DNA of 15,623 bases from JAAYBQ01 sp035403465 (GTDB taxonomy: Bacteria; Spirochaetota; UBA4802; UBA5550), in NCBI GenBank assembly GCA_035403465.1, contig DAONFG010000060.1, positions 1-15,623 of the forward strand. The letters run 5' to 3'. Below are positions 5,715-12,279 of this stretch, in pieces. The translations under genes and the position numbers were made by a program. Under the pieces are notes generated by a model, which made no database searches, had not been told where the DNA came from, and saw nothing but the letters and a program-made list of their open reading frames with translations. Numbering within the stretch: position 1 is the stretch's first letter; every line of letters starts with the position of its first letter.

Positions 5715-8108
5715 CTACTTCCCTGTCAGCTTCATTGCAAGCTTGACTGCCTCCATGGCATCGCGAGAGTAAACTGCACCGATCCCGTCAGCGTACTCCT
5801 GATCCACAACCGCTCCGCCCACCATGAACTTAACCTTTACCCCGCGCTCTTTAGCGTAATCAACAACAGTGCGCATCTCGGTCATTGTAGTGGTCATAAG
5901 CGCGGAGAGCGCCACGATGTCAGCCCCAACCTCAACTGCCCTGTCAATGATAACCCCGGCAGGCACATCCTTGCCAAGATCGTACACGTCAAACCCGTAG
6001 TTGCGCAGCATGAGCGCCACAATGTTCTTCCCTATATCGTGGATGTCCCCCTTCACAGTCGCTATCACAACCTTCGCGCTCTTTTCGGCGCCCTCTTTAA
6101 CAGTGAGCAGCGGTTCAAGCACCGCAAATCCCTTACGCATGGTGTCAGCGCTCATGATCAGCTGCGGCAGGAAGTATTCCTTTTTCTCGTACTTGTCGCC
6201 CACAAGTGTAATCGCGGGGATCAGGTACTCGTCAACAAGCCGCTTCGGTTCAATCCCCGCATCAAGGGCTTTCTTTATGTTATCCGCGATACGGTCATCC
6301 CATCCGCGGAGTACGGATTCAAATACAAGTTTTTCAGGCGGCAGATCCCCGGTCTTCGCTGCGGATGATTCCTGCTGCCCCGAGAACCTTGCCACGAACC
6401 TGCCCAGGTTTTTATCCCTGGCTGCAAGCGCGTCGCAGGAATAGACCATGTTCATCAGCGTTTCGGAACCGGGATTGGCGATTGCCATGGTGAGCCCCCG
6501 CGACATGAGCATGGCAAGAAACGCGCTGTTGATCCATTCCCGTCCCGGCAGCCCGAAGGAGACGTTCGAGAGTCCGCATACGGTATTCACCCCGACCTCC
6601 CTTGTGCACCACTCAACAAGTTCGAGCGTTGCCAGGCCGGCCCCGCTGTCGGAACTCACTGTCATCACAAGTCCGTCCACTACCATGTCATCAGCTGTGC
6701 AGCCGTACTTTTCCGCTTCATGCATCACGCGGCGCACCACGTCCCGGCGTCCGTCAACAGTGGCGGGAATGCCGTCATCGTCAAGGGGCAGCAGTATGAA
6801 CATGGCGCCGTACCTGGCAGCGATGGGGAGGGTCTTCTCGATGCGCTCCTTCTCTGCTGATATGGAATTGACTATGGCGCGGCCGGGGTATATGCGCAGT
6901 GCGGCCTCGACAACTTCAGGGCTCGTTGAGTCTATGCAGAGCGGGAGGTCGTTCACCCTTGAGAGCAGCGAAACAGACTTTATCATCATCTCTTTCTCGT
7001 TTATGCCCGAGAGCCCCATGTTCACGTCAAGGATTGCTGCTCCCTTCACCTGCTGTTCCATGGCAAATTCCTGCACCATGCCTGTCCTGCCTTCACGCAG
7101 TTCAGCCTGCAGCGCCTTTTTCCCTGTGGGATTAATCCGCTCCCCTATAACAGCAAATGGACTGCCCTTACCTATCACTGCGCTCGAACGCGGCGATGAG
7201 AGTATACTTTTACCCACAGCAGATGACGCGTGCGTCTTGTGCCACCTGCCGTTCTCTGCAGTACGCGCAATGTGGTCCGGTGTTGTTCCGCAGCATCCGC
7301 CCAGCAGGTTAACACCCGAGTCGATGAACTCCTGTGCAAAGGAGGCGAACTCGCCTCCGTTCATGTCAAATACAGTGGCACCGTCCTTCAGCCTTGGCAT
7401 ACCGGCATTCGGTTTTGCCAGGAGCGGTACGCGGGCGTATTCCTTTATCTCTTTTATGATTTTTATCATGTCAGCCGGGCCGGTTGAGCAGTTGCAACCC
7501 ACAGCATCGGCGCCCAGCGACTGCAGTGTCACAAGCGCAGAGAGCGGGTCTGTCCCGTTCAGGGTACGCCCGTGCTTTTCGTATGTCATGCTTACCATTA
7601 CAGGGAGTCCGCAGAGTTCACGTACTGCAATGAGCGCGGCGCGGGCCTCCTGTATGTCCATCATTGTCTCGATCACAAATCCGTCAACCCCGCCGTCAAG
7701 AAGGGCCTTTGCCTGTTCGGCAAAAACCGCGACAGCCTCATCAAACCTCATGTCGCCAAAAGGCTCCACGAACCTCCCCGTGGGCGCGATATCGCCGAAT
7801 ACAAGACGCTTGCCCGCGGACTCTTTAGAAATTTTTGCAAGGGATGAATTGATCTCGTGCAGCCGGTCGCCAAGCCCGAACTCCCCGAGCTTGCACCTGT
7901 TGCCGCCGAACGTCGGAGTGTATATGATGTCGCTTCCGGCATCGAGGTACTTTGCCTGCAGGTCCCTTACAGCAGCGGGGTTTTCGATGCACCAGAGCTC
8001 CGGGCAGACGCCCGCGGGCATTCCCCGTTTGGCAAGCTCGGTGCCTGTAGCGCCGTCAAGTATGAGCAGCCCGTTGTTAACCAGCTCCCTGAAATCTTTT
8101 CTATCCAT
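5715..8108 (-). CDS. metH: B12-dependent methionine synthase lacking the reactivation domain
   Basis: Transfers methyl from 5-methyltetrahydrofolate through cobalamin to homocysteine, in the cytoplasm. The protein has 797 residues against about 1,200 in full MetH. Residues 1-290 are the homocysteine domain, with zinc ligands at Cys207 (GCNCSTGP) and Cys272-Cys273 (GGCCGTTP). Residues about 315-575 are the folate (pterin-binding) barrel (FAVIGERINPTGK, then SGLSNVSFGLPGR). Residues about 590-675 form the helical cap. Residues about 677-797 are the B12-binding domain, with D688-x-H690-x-x-G693 (GDIHDIGKN), His690 being the cobalt ligand. It stops there: the C-terminal AdoMet-binding reactivation domain is missing and is encoded by the gene 258 bp upstream. 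The ATG at 8108 follows GAGAGGT at five bases; an earlier start at 8219 would add a poor N-terminus. No SAM or cobalamin riboswitch was recognised upstream. Confidence 0.95.
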   Translation of the reverse strand: MDRKDFRELVNNGLLILDGATGTELAKRGMPAGVCPELWCIENPAAVRDLQAKYLDAGSDIIYTPTFGGNRCKLGEFGLGDRLHEINSSLAKISKESAGKRLVFGDIAPTGRFVEPFGDMRFDEAVAVFAEQAKALLDGGVDGFVIETMMDIQEARAALIAVRELCGLPVMVSMTYEKHGRTLNGTDPLSALVTLQSLGADAVGCNCSTGPADMIKIIKEIKEYARVPLLAKPNAGMPRLKDGATVFDMNGGEFASFAQEFIDSGVNLLGGCCGTTPDHIARTAENGRWHKTHASSAVGKSILSSPRSSAVIGKGSPFAVIGERINPTGKKALQAELREGRTGMVQEFAMEQQVKGAAILDVNMGLSGINEKEMMIKSVSLLSRVNDLPLCIDSTSPEVVEAALRIYPGRAIVNSISAEKERIEKTLPIAARYGAMFILLPLDDDGIPATVDGRRDVVRRVMHEAEKYGCTADDMVVDGLVMTVSSDSGAGLATLELVEWCTREVGVNTVCGLSNVSFGLPGREWINSAFLAMLMSRGLTMAIANPGSETLMNMVYSCDALAARDKNLGRFVARFSGQQESSAAKTGDLPPEKLVFESVLRGWDDRIADNIKKALDAGIEPKRLVDEYLIPAITLVGDKYEKKEYFLPQLIMSADTMRKGFAVLEPLLTVKEGAEKSAKVVIATVKGDIHDIGKNIVALMLRNYGFDVYDLGKDVPAGVIIDRAVEVGADIVALSALMTTTMTEMRTVVDYAKERGVKVKFMVGGAVVDQEYADGIGAVYSRDAMEAVKLAMKLTGK

Positions 8109-8217
8109 GTTGCACCTCTCTGCATCCAGCCCCCTGCCCCCCGGAGGAGGCAAAAAGAAGCTTTTATTTAATAATGAATTACCGTCTAAAAGACTCAGCA
8201 GGTCCAAATAATAATAC

Positions 8218-8238
8218 ATTCCGGCCGCGTGCCGGAAT
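8218..8238. repeat. Hairpin upstream of metH
   Basis: ATTCCGGC (8218-8225) and GCCGGAAT (8231-8238) are perfect arms around CGCGT. It is one of three hairpins in the 258-bp gap between the reactivation gene and metH. The palindrome resembles short dispersed repeats more than a terminator. Confidence 0.5.
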
Positions 8239-8273
8239 CAATTCTTTTTCTCAATACATTCAATGTCCGTTAG

Positions 8274-8293
8274 ATTCCCGCCTTCGCGGGAAT
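8274..8293. repeat. Short dispersed GC hairpin (ATTCCCGC...GCGGGAAT)
   Basis: A perfect 8-bp stem with loop CTTC, flanked by ATGACA. I recognise this as the CATTCCCGC/GCGGGAAT repeat core found in intergenic regions of many bacteria. In the metH transcript it would form a stable stem in the leader. Confidence 0.55.
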
Positions 8294-8315
8294 GACATTT
8301 TCCAAATTCATCAGA

Positions 8316-8334
8316 CAGTCACTATAAATGACTG
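8316..8334. repeat. CAGTCA/TGACTG inverted repeat
   Basis: Perfect 6-bp arms (8316-8321 and 8329-8334) with a 7-bp AT-rich spacer, 33 bp after the reactivation-gene stop. It could be an operator for metH or chance. Confidence 0.25.
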
Positions 8335-8366
8335 CAGTCCGTTTATCGCTTTGCCCAATCCGGGGG

Positions 8367-8990
8367 TCAGGGGGCCTCTATCCCTGCTATAGCGGTCACT
8401 GTCTTTTCAGGTATAAAAATATACCTGTCGGTGATTGAAACTCCAAGTTTTTCAAGATGTAACACTTCAAAAAAAAGCTTCTGGTTTTCAAGCATAAAAT
8501 CCCCGTAACCTGCCGAGAATCTCATGCGGGTAAGGTTCTCGCCGCGCCTCTTCACCTGCTGTGCAATGTACATGTTAAGCCAGTCGATCGCGGCCTCTGC
8601 AGTTTCACTTCCCACTGCGTCATAAACAAGGGCTGACGCCCCGTCGCCTGAATTCACAGCCGAAGATGCAAGCTCAACGATCGCCGGGCCCACGGTTACA
8701 GCCATGAGCACCGCAGCACTGCTGTCCCTGAGCAGATCAGCCACAGACCTGCTCGCGATGGAGTATCCGCCGGCAAAAAGGACAGAGCCGTCCCTGGCCT
8801 CTTCAATCTCTATCCTGGTCCATACACCCCTGGGTTCGCATACGGCAAATCCCCTGTTCATTATACCGAGTATGCGGCTGCGCGTCGCCTCATCCATCTC
8901 TGTCTTGTGGATGTTGTACTTTAGCCTGGCCAGTATCTCCTTTTCAGGGAGAACAACGGGGATTCTTTCTATGTTGTTCAGGTTTATCAT
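8367..8990 (-). CDS. Stand-alone methionine synthase reactivation-domain protein
   Basis: A 207-residue protein resembling the C-terminal activation domain of MetH, which binds AdoMet and remethylates oxidised cobalamin with an electron donor. The motif RMRFSAGYGDF (155-165) matches the R-x-x-x-GYG/P region that contacts AdoMet. The repeated hydrophobic helix AAVLMAVTVGPAIVEL is also typical. In Thermotoga maritima a MetH without this domain needs the neighbouring reactivation protein (TM0268/TM0269), and the same arrangement is seen here: same strand, 258 bp upstream of the truncated metH. The ATG at 8990 has only a weak ribosome site. The gene starts 19 bp after the doc stop, so it may depend on toxin-antitoxin transcription or on translational coupling. 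The functional pairing with metH is well supported; the redox partner is unknown. Confidence 0.85.
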   Translation of the reverse strand: MINLNNIERIPVVLPEKEILARLKYNIHKTEMDEATRSRILGIMNRGFAVCEPRGVWTRIEIEEARDGSVLFAGGYSIASRSVADLLRDSSAAVLMAVTVGPAIVELASSAVNSGDGASALVYDAVGSETAEAAIDWLNMYIAQQVKRRGENLTRMRFSAGYGDFMLENQKLFFEVLHLEKLGVSITDRYIFIPEKTVTAIAGIEAP

Positions 8991-9009
8991 CTGTCTGCCA
9001 TTAAAATAA

Positions 9010-9408
9010 TTACACTGTTTCCGCCAGTCTTTTTAATGTTTCTGCAATCTCGTTTTTTGGACATCTGCCCGATGCCACTTTCATCATCATTCTATACAAA
9101 AGACCCGGGGGGTCATCAATTTCAATTCCGTTCATATCAAGAAAAATCAGCCCGCACACAAGAGCCGTGCGCTTATTCCCGTCAAGAAATGGATGGTTCT
9201 GACATATATGGTATATGTACGATGCCGCCATCCCGTAAATATCCCCATGGAGAAGATGGCCGTCAAAGGTTGACTGCGGAAAATATATGGCAGAATTAAG
9301 GAGGTTAAAATCCCTTATTAAAGGATCACCTCCATATAATTCAACCTGGTTCTTATGAATTTCGACCACCTCGGCCAGTGTCAGAAATTCAACTTCCTCC
9401 CTATTCAT
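9010..9408 (-). CDS. doc: Doc-type (Fic/Doc) toxin
   Basis: A 132-residue toxin of the death-on-curing family. In studied members Doc phosphorylates elongation factor Tu and halts translation. The catalytic motif H72-P-F-L-D-G-N-K-R80-T is intact (Doc consensus HxFx[ND][AG]NKR) and the Gly/Asp-rich N-terminal region is normal, so it should be active. Its start overlaps the antitoxin stop by four bases (ATGA), implying translational coupling. It is on the same strand as, and 19 bp upstream of, the methionine synthase reactivation gene. The antitoxin partner is AbrB-like rather than Phd. Confidence 0.9.
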   Translation of the reverse strand: MNREEVEFLTLAEVVEIHKNQVELYGGDPLIRDFNLLNSAIYFPQSTFDGHLLHGDIYGMAASYIYHICQNHPFLDGNKRTALVCGLIFLDMNGIEIDDPPGLLYRMMMKVASGRCPKNEIAETLKRLAETV

Positions 9409-9632
9409 TCAGCAAGCTTCCTCAGAGTTGCCTGGTGTTTTTTATTAATTTTATCAAGGGATTTATCAAGCCTCTTCATTCTGTCTGTATCATTCACAGG
9501 CGAGATAATGATATTGATACCGTCTGTTGATATTTCAAGCGGCGTATCATCATCAATATGAAGGAGTTCCATGATCGGTTTGTCAATAATAAGGGCTGAA
9601 CTGTTTCCGTGCTGGACCATCTTTTTAATCAT
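9405..9632 (-). CDS. AbrB/MazE/SpoVT-type antitoxin partner of Doc
   Basis: A 75-residue protein. Residues 1-45 form the swapped-hairpin DNA-binding domain (MIKKMVQHGNSSALIIDKPI, then PLEISTDGINIIISPV). The C-terminal Lys/Arg-rich helix (residues 50-75) would fold over the toxin. An upstream in-frame ATG at 9668 would add YIYCIYRRPVY, but AGGAGG lies nine bases before the ATG at 9632, so that start is used. It represses the pair through the palindrome at 9647-9667. The overlapping doc gene completes the module. AbrB-type antitoxins with Doc are an established combination. Confidence 0.88.
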   Translation of the reverse strand: MIKKMVQHGNSSALIIDKPIMELLHIDDDTPLEISTDGINIIISPVNDTDRMKRLDKSLDKINKKHQATLRKLAE

Positions 9633-9646
9633 ATACACCGGCCTCC

Positions 9647-9667
9647 TGTATATACAATATATATACA
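9647..9667. promoter_or_regulatory. Operator candidate for the AbrB-type antitoxin
   Basis: TGTATATA (9647-9654) and TATATACA (9660-9667) form a perfect 8-bp inverted repeat with five central bases. It covers the -10 of the minus-strand promoter and ends just before the antitoxin ribosome site, the expected place for autorepression. Confidence 0.55.
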
Positions 9668-9683
9668 ATGTTTATGGTGTCAA
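9656..9683 (-). promoter_or_regulatory. Promoter of the AbrB-antitoxin/doc module
   Basis: On the minus strand, consensus TTGACA (9683-9678), a 16-bp spacer and TATATT (9661-9656). The start point would fall near 9650, giving a short leader with AGGAGG. It is arranged back to back with the plus-strand promoter. Confidence 0.65.
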
Positions 9684-9688
9684 GAATT

Positions 9689-9716
9689 TTGACTGCAAAA
9701 ATAACTTGATTATATC
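9689..9716 (+). promoter_or_regulatory. Promoter of the TIGR02574/RelE module, with -10 palindrome
   Basis: TTGACT (9689-9694), a 16-bp spacer and TATATC (9711-9716). TATCTAGATA (9713-9722) is a perfect palindrome on the -10, a candidate operator. The two -35 boxes are only five bases apart on opposite strands. Confidence 0.55.
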
Positions 9717-9762
9717 TAGATATTTTTTTAATATACATTCAAATATATTTTAGGAACAATTC

Positions 9763-9981
9763 ATGGAAGCTACAATCCCGCTGGATAAAATGTCTGTTGA
9801 AGAAAAAATTAAAGCAATGGAAGTCATCTGGGATGATCTTCGTAAAAATGCCGAAAGCATCCCATCACCGGAATGGCATAAACATCTTCTGGATGAGAGA
9901 GAAAATGCACTAAAATCCGGCAAGGACCGCTTTGTTGAATGGGACAAAGCCCGTAAGAAAATAATAGATTCTATTCAATGA
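9763..9981 (+). CDS. Addiction-module antitoxin, TIGR02574-like
   Basis: A 72-residue acidic/helical protein of the putative addiction-module component family (TIGR02574 type). It shows the family-typical LSVEEKIKAMEVIWDDL-like helix (residues 9-26), the middle PSPEWHKHLLDERE segment and a Lys-rich end (FVEWDKARKKIIDSI). AGGAA lies six bases before the ATG. Its stop overlaps the toxin start by four bases. It would neutralise the RelE/ParE-type toxin encoded next. The region is AT-rich compared with metH, in keeping with acquisition. Confidence 0.85.
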   Translation: MEATIPLDKMSVEEKIKAMEVIWDDLRKNAESIPSPEWHKHLLDERENALKSGKDRFVEWDKARKKIIDSIQ

Positions 9982-10271
9982 AAATTTTAATTCTTGAATC
10001 TGCAAGTCGCGACCTGACAGATGGGTACTGGTTTTACGAAAAACAGTCAGAAGGCCTGGGCTCCTACTTCCTCGATTCAATTTTTTCAGACATTGAATCA
10101 CTAAGAATATATGCAGGCATTCATCCTGTATTTTTTGAAAAATATAATCGTATGCTCACAGCAAGATTTCCATTCGCAATATTTTATACTGTAAAAGATG
10201 ACTCAATTCATATCTATGCAATACTTGACTGCAGAAGAGATCCCGCATGGATACGGGAAAAAATAAAGTGA
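9978..10271 (+). CDS. RelE/ParE-family toxin
   Basis: A 97-residue small basic protein. The family fold is visible: an N-terminal strand (ILILESASRDL), a helical pair with YWFYEKQSEGLGSYFLDSI, a second helix, strands FPFAIFYTVKDDSIHIYAIL, and a C-terminal DCRRDPAWI typical of RelE/ParE partners of TIGR02574 antitoxins. Other members cleave mRNA on ribosomes or poison gyrase; which applies cannot be told here. The ATG is embedded in the antitoxin stop (ATGA), so translation is coupled. It ends three bases before the convergent pseudouridine synthase stop, leaving no terminator between them. Confidence 0.87.
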   Translation: MKILILESASRDLTDGYWFYEKQSEGLGSYFLDSIFSDIESLRIYAGIHPVFFEKYNRMLTARFPFAIFYTVKDDSIHIYAILDCRRDPAWIREKIK

Positions 10272-10274
10272 ACG

Positions 10275-10997
10275 TTAATAGCCCAGGTAGTCGCTTATAC
10301 CCGGCGGAGTCCCTGTCACCCCGGCAATGTGCGGCGGAAGCGGGGCTGTTACAGTCATGGGCTTGCCTGTAACCGGATGTGTAAACATGAGATAATGCGC
10401 ATGCAGGCAGATTATTCCATCCTGCAGCGTCTCCCCCGATCCGTAAAACCTGTCACCTGTTATGGGCATGCCGATTGATGAAAGCTGGAACCGTATCTGG
10501 TGGCGTTTTCCTGTTATGAGTTCCACAAGAACCAGGCCGCATTCACCATCGGAAACCATAACCCTGTACCTGAGCGCAACCGCTTTAGCCCGCGGTTCAT
10601 CCCCTGCGGCCATGTACGCCCTGGCACGCCTGCGCACTATATATTGCCGGAGCAGGCTCCACTCATCAGGACATGCAGTTCCCGGCGCGGGGTTAACCAG
10701 CGCACAATAGAATTTCCGTATCTTCCTCTGCTTCATGTCGATGGAAAGGGGCCTGGCTGCAGCGGGATTTTTCGCAAAAAGCATTACACCTGACACCGGC
10801 CTGTCAATGCGGTGCATGGCAGCACAGTAAACATATTCATCTACCGCCGCATCCCCGCGCAGGTAATCTTTCACCATCGCGTACAGGGAAGTGCGGCCGC
10901 TGTCATCATCCAGAGAGAGCATGCCCGCAGGCTTGTTCAGAACTATAATGTCATCGTCCTGGTAAAGGATGAGGGGAGTTAATGAATTATTATACAA
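10275..10997 (-). CDS. RluA-family pseudouridine synthase
   Basis: A 240-residue enzyme that would isomerise uridine in RNA to pseudouridine. The active-site motif is HRIDRPVSGVMLF (about 62-74), where D65 is the catalytic aspartate (family form HRLDxxTSG). The later RHQIRFQLSSIGMPITGD (about 167-184) is the second family signature. The N-terminal DDDIIVLNKPAGML is typical, and no S4 RNA-binding domain is present, as in the short RluA/TruC-like members; the target RNA is therefore undecided. The start appears to be TTG at 10997 with GGAG eight bases upstream; no ATG lies in front of the conserved core. The start overlaps the end of the DUF2283 relic by eight bases. Confidence 0.85.
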   Translation of the reverse strand: MYNNSLTPLILYQDDDIIVLNKPAGMLSLDDDSGRTSLYAMVKDYLRGDAAVDEYVYCAAMHRIDRPVSGVMLFAKNPAAARPLSIDMKQRKIRKFYCALVNPAPGTACPDEWSLLRQYIVRRRARAYMAAGDEPRAKAVALRYRVMVSDGECGLVLVELITGKRHQIRFQLSSIGMPITGDRFYGSGETLQDGIICLHAHYLMFTHPVTGKPMTVTAPLPPHIAGVTGTPPGISDYLGY

Positions 10998-11082
10998 ATA
11001 TGCGGCTCCAGTTTATATTTCGGGCGGCATCATAAAAATCAACAATAACACCCTCGGCCTTTTCATCAACTTTGATCTTCAT
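10990..11082 (-). pseudogene. DUF2283 relic with internal deletion
   Basis: A 30-residue open frame beginning MKIKVDEKAEGVIVDF. The intact DUF2283 protein at 11612-11812 begins MKIKVDEKA and later has GVIIDF. The relic keeps both ends but has lost residues 10-29 of the intact copy, replaced by a single Glu. The DNA at 11054-11087 matches 11784-11817 at 33 of 34 bases, so the copies are paralogues. After VDF the similarity ends and it stops inside the rluA-type start. It is clearly a decayed copy; whether it is translated, for example to couple rluA, is unknown. Confidence 0.75.
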
Positions 11083-11611
11083 AATCTTTTTAACCTTTGC
11101 GCCTCCGCGTCTTTGCGAGAGACTCATACTCCTGTTTAACGGCTTGCGATTCAGACATATACAGACACCAATACCTGCAGTCAACAGAATAATCCATACG
11201 CTCTACACGAGTACATACCCTGATCCCCTGCTTTCAGAGTATAACCCCATTATACACCGATTACTCTCAAAGTACTTTCAGAGTACTTTCAGATTTTAGC
11301 TCACAGTTCAAATGTATCAAATCCGCAAAATCCCCTTGAAAGACGCCTGCCGCGTGTTCCCGACAATAATATGATTTTTTTACCGTCCAATATTTTTGTT
11401 TTGCCTTTGGCATTTAAATTCTGTAGCATCGTTAAAGTGGAGCATAGAGGTTGTGTTTACAACAACAGCAAGTGTAGATTATAAAGAGTCAATTATTCTC
11501 TTTTTAATTTTAACAGCAAATTCCAGTAGTTCATTGTCTATTATGGCTGTAATACGTTTAGCCTGTGTCTTCTGTTTGTTCGATTGTGAAGGTATAATAT
11601 CGATAAAAATT
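11083..11611. other. Mostly empty stretch without a convincing gene
   Basis: No convincing protein or RNA gene. Positions 11093-11125 resemble a common CTTTGCG repeat (cctttgcgcctccgcgtctt). A tandem repeat lies at 11271-11292. A short open frame ending at 11479 (minus, Met at 11625, 48 residues, Lys/Ile-rich) overlaps the end of the DUF2283 gene but has no ribosome site or family match. The stretch reads like debris of rearranged small accessory genes. Confidence 0.5.
11271..11292. repeat. Tandem 11-bp direct repeat, two copies
   Basis: AGTACTTTCAG occurs at 11271-11281 and 11282-11292, with degenerate neighbours at about 11230 and 11262. It lies in a gene-free stretch and is probably slippage-derived. 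Confidence 0.8.
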
Positions 11612-11812
11612 TCACGCAATCTCATACTGTATTGAATGGAAATTGACTGAAGATGATCGTTTTGAAAGATTGAGTATCTCAACACCGACAACCTGGTTGT
11701 TGCCGTTAAAATCAATTATAACTCCCGGCGTTACCTCTTCTGATTCAATAATCTTCGAATCATCTATTCTTATGTATAAGGCGTCGGCCTTTTCATCAAC
11801 TTTAATCTTCAT
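11612..11812 (-). CDS. DUF2283 family small protein
   Basis: A 66-residue protein of the DUF2283 type: MKIKVDEKADALYIRI, then a SEEVTPGVIIDFNGNNQVVGVEIL core and a short tail. The length is normal for the family. GAGGGG lies six bases before the ATG. The start overlaps the DUF4258 stop by four bases (ATGA). DUF2283 genes are often found directly after DUF4258 genes, and the pair is suspected to be toxin-antitoxin-like, with DUF2283 as the presumed antitoxin. The biochemical role is unproven. A decayed copy sits 730 bp away on the same strand. Confidence 0.82.
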   Translation of the reverse strand: MKIKVDEKADALYIRIDDSKIIESEEVTPGVIIDFNGNNQVVGVEILNLSKRSSSVNFHSIQYEIA

Positions 11813-12060
11813 AATCTGCCCCTCATTGATCTGTCAAAATATGCTGTTACAATACGCGCCGGGCTGCTGTTAATATTAATAATAACTCTGAGCACCCTGC
11901 CGTCATGCTCCTCTATCTTTGATAAATAATGAACCAGGTCCGGATCACCCGCATCCTGTAGTGTTAATTCCGGTCCGGATATTACCCGTTCAACGAACTC
12001 AACAGGAATTCCCCGTTCGCTTATTACCTCGGAAGCATGTTTTGTAAATTCAAAAATCAC
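11809..12060 (-). CDS. DUF4258 family small protein (toxin-like partner)
   Basis: An 83-residue protein starting at GTG: VIFEFTKHASEVISERGIP matches the DUF4258 opening (FTxHAxxRxxERGI), and it ends with the strand-rich RVLRVIININSSPARIVTAYFD. An earlier TTG reading from 12120 is rejected because that codon is the -35 box of the promoter and adds an N-terminus the family lacks. A weak GAGA precedes the GTG. It overlaps the DUF2283 gene by four bases. The fold recalls small RNase-like toxins, but this is inference; the catalytic residues are not established. Confidence 0.75.
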   Translation of the reverse strand: MIFEFTKHASEVISERGIPVEFVERVISGPELTLQDAGDPDLVHYLSKIEEHDGRVLRVIININSSPARIVTAYFDRSMRGRL

Positions 12061-12092
12061 CCTGTTCTCTTTATATTGTGATAATATGAAAT

Positions 12093-12120
12093 AACATATA
12101 ATTATTTTATTAAATGTCAA
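12093..12120 (-). promoter_or_regulatory. Promoter of the DUF4258/DUF2283 pair
   Basis: On the minus strand, consensus TTGACA (12120-12115), a 16-bp AT-rich spacer and TATGTT (12098-12093). The start point would fall near 12086 and give a leader of about 25 bases to the GTG. This is the same promoter form as the AbrB/doc module. Confidence 0.5.
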
Positions 12121-12129
12121 TGATTATAT

Positions 12130-12167
12130 AAGGGAACCTCTATAAATTACAATCTGGATGTTCCCTT
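12130..12167. repeat. Perfect 8-bp inverted repeat upstream of the hydrolase
   Basis: AAGGGAAC (12130-12137) and GTTCCCTT (12160-12167) with a 22-bp AT-rich spacer. It lies in the gap between divergent genes (12061-12279) and might be a terminator-like stem, an operator or the relic of a small transposable repeat. None of these is proven. Confidence 0.4.
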
Positions 12168-12279
12168 GTGTGCACATATAAAATAAAGCTGACCACTGAA
12201 CGACGGCTCCCTTAAAATCCCCTTGACAGGGGCAGATTCCCTGGTGGAATCGGACGATCACATTATCCCCGGAGTTTCC

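Noticed and set aside
6448..8211. Long plus-strand open frame of 587 codons
   Set aside because: It is the complement of metH. Its product is Ser/Pro-rich with no family content, and metH on the other strand has intact motifs throughout.
8109..8366. Riboswitch (SAM or cobalamin) before metH
   Set aside because: Only simple hairpins and dispersed repeats are visible; no B12-box-like or SAM-box-like core was recognised.
11271..11292. CRISPR-like array
   Set aside because: Two adjacent 11-bp copies without spacers are a plain tandem repeat; no CRISPR array is visible in the window.
11479..11625. 48-codon minus-strand frame after the DUF2283 gene
   Set aside because: It overlaps the end of the DUF2283 gene, has no ribosome site and matches no family I know; it could be debris.
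12061..12120. N-terminal extension of the DUF4258 protein from TTG at 12120
   Set aside because: The TTG is part of the TTGACA -35 box, and the family begins at the VIFEFTKHA segment.
12223..12279. TTG start for the hydrolase and TTGACA as its promoter
   Set aside because: The TTGACA lies in a CCCC...GGGG hairpin with no -10 at the right distance, and a better ATG with GGAG exists at 12280.
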